DNA from: a bacterium
Lineage (GTDB): Bacteria; CG03
Direction: 5' to 3'
Length of the DNA stretch: 5,633 nucleotides
Assembly: GCA_013791675.1 (NCBI GenBank)
Contig: VMTI01000094.1
Span: 1 to 5,633, forward strand
A program made the translations under genes and the position numbers. Shown in pieces: positions 5,239 through 5,633 of the stretch (positions are counted from its first letter, which is position 1; every line of letters begins with the position of its first letter). Below the pieces are notes generated by a model, which saw only the letters and a list, made by a program, of their open reading frames with translations, was not told the DNA's origin and did no database searches.

Positions 5239-5496
5239 AAAGCTGAATAAAATAGCTTTCTTCGGCCGGTGGTTTATAATTTTCCCGTCGGTAAAATTTA
5301 ACAGTTGAATTAAAAACACCGTTGCTTTGAATACTTAAGAGCTTTTTTACCATCGGAGCAGGACAAGATTACATATAAAAACTTTACCAATATTTGGCTT
5401 CACAGCGCGGCAGCTATTAAACATAATGCAGTGTGAACTTAAACCACTATAATGTTTTAGATGACATAAACGGTAGTTTATTAATTGCATCTATTC
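5239..5496. other. AT-rich region after the response regulator, no gene assigned
   Basis: No supported gene lies here. Just after the stop, AAAGCT (5239-5244) and AGCTTT (5254-5259) can form a 6-bp stem with a 9-nt loop, but no T tract follows, so it is a poor terminator. A TATAAT at 5448-5453 has no acceptable -35. A plus-strand frame is open from 5427 to the window end, with GTG at 5433 and ATG at 5508 as possible starts. It has no Shine-Dalgarno sequence and runs through the terminator-like hairpin at 5497-5526, so I do not call it. If the T8 hairpin is the end of the response-regulator transcript, this is its long 3' untranslated region. Confidence 0.6.
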
Positions 5497-5526
5497 GCGC
5501 GCGCGTCATGTGTGTGCATTTTTTTT
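5497..5526 (+). terminator. Rho-independent terminator-like hairpin with T8 tract
   Basis: In plus-strand RNA, GCGCGCGC (5497-5504) pairs with GUGUGUGC (5510-5517) across a 5-nt loop: eight pairs, three of them G-U. It is followed by A and eight U (5519-5526). On the other strand the G-U pairs become A-C mismatches, so only plus-strand transcripts would fold well. It is a plausible end of the response-regulator transcript, about 260-290 nt after its stop. Confidence 0.6.
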
Positions 5527-5529
5527 GTC

Positions 5530-5557
5530 AAAAAGCGAGCAGTAGTACTGCGCGCTT
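5530..5557 (-). terminator. Hairpin with U5 tail, minus-strand terminator candidate
   Basis: AAGCG (5533-5537) pairs with CGCTT (5553-5557) and GCAGT (5539-5543) with ACTGC (5547-5551), with one mismatch between the two blocks and a 3-nt loop. Read on the minus strand the stem runs directly into TTTTT (complement of 5530-5534), the layout of a Rho-independent terminator for a transcript arriving from the right. The tail is short. It lies next to the plus-strand hairpin, as expected between convergent genes. Confidence 0.45.
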
Positions 5558-5633
5558 CATCAAAAAGTTTTTTTCAAAATACTCAAATACAGGTAACTTG
5601 GTTTTTTTATGGTCCAAAGTGAGTAGTAAGAAT

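Noticed and set aside
5239..5259. AAAGCT/AGCTTT stem right after the response-regulator stop as its terminator
   Set aside because: The 6-bp stem is AU-rich, has a 9-nt loop and is not followed by a U tract.
5448..5453. TATAAT as promoter of a small RNA ending at the T8 hairpin
   Set aside because: No -35-like hexamer at 15-19 bp and no extended -10 TG; in AT-rich sequence this hexamer is expected by chance.
1..5633. CRISPR array, tRNA/rRNA gene or insertion sequence
   Set aside because: I saw no regularly spaced repeats, cloverleaf sequence, rRNA-like segment, transposase or terminal inverted repeats.

Overview
This window holds one leftward operon and one rightward regulator gene, arranged divergently around an intergenic region of about 270-300 bp. 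The gene content points to a diderm (Gram-negative-type) bacterium, because ExbB/TolQ and ExbD/TolR proton-motor subunits energise processes at the outer membrane. The gene style (very long TPR protein, HTH_17 gene at the operon head, atypical OmpR-family regulator, moderate GC, cysteine-rich exported repeats) would fit an anaerobe of an Elusimicrobiota- or Omnitrophota-like lineage. That placement is a guess; no marker gene is present.

Left part, minus strand, read right to left: a 77-aa excisionase/MerR-type helix-turn-helix protein (4229 to 3996); an 1103-aa protein with a short N-terminal hydrophobic segment, a Pro/acidic linker and about 23 tetratricopeptide repeats (3999 to 688); an ExbB/TolQ/MotA-family channel subunit (687 to 46); and the first 17 codons of an ExbD/TolR-type partner (53 to the window edge). 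The junctions are a 4-bp ATGA overlap, a directly abutting TAA/ATG and an 8-bp overlap, so the four genes look translationally coupled on one transcript. A consensus sigma-70 promoter (TTGACA, 18 bp, TATAAT) lies just upstream and contains an inverted repeat between the -35 and -10 boxes. The likely product is a proton-driven envelope motor with a large periplasmic TPR scaffold.

The most unusual feature is the HTH/TPR junction. A correctly phased A_AAA_AAC heptamer lies eight codons before the HTH stop codon. A -1 slip there would fuse the HTH domain, through a basic juxtamembrane stretch, to the membrane segment and TPR domain. The fusion would have the layout of a ToxR/CadC- or RodZ-like transmembrane protein. 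This is a hypothesis.

Right part, plus strand: a 236-aa OmpR/PhoB-family response regulator (4528-5238) whose receiver keeps the phospho-acceptor Asp, the Lys and the switch Tyr but has lost the metal-binding acidic pair and the switch Thr. No histidine kinase gene is next to it. It may regulate the divergent operon.

The last 395 bp (5239-5633) hold no gene I can assign. They contain a plus-strand terminator-like hairpin with a T8 tract, a second hairpin oriented as a minus-strand terminator, and competing open frames that run off the right edge.
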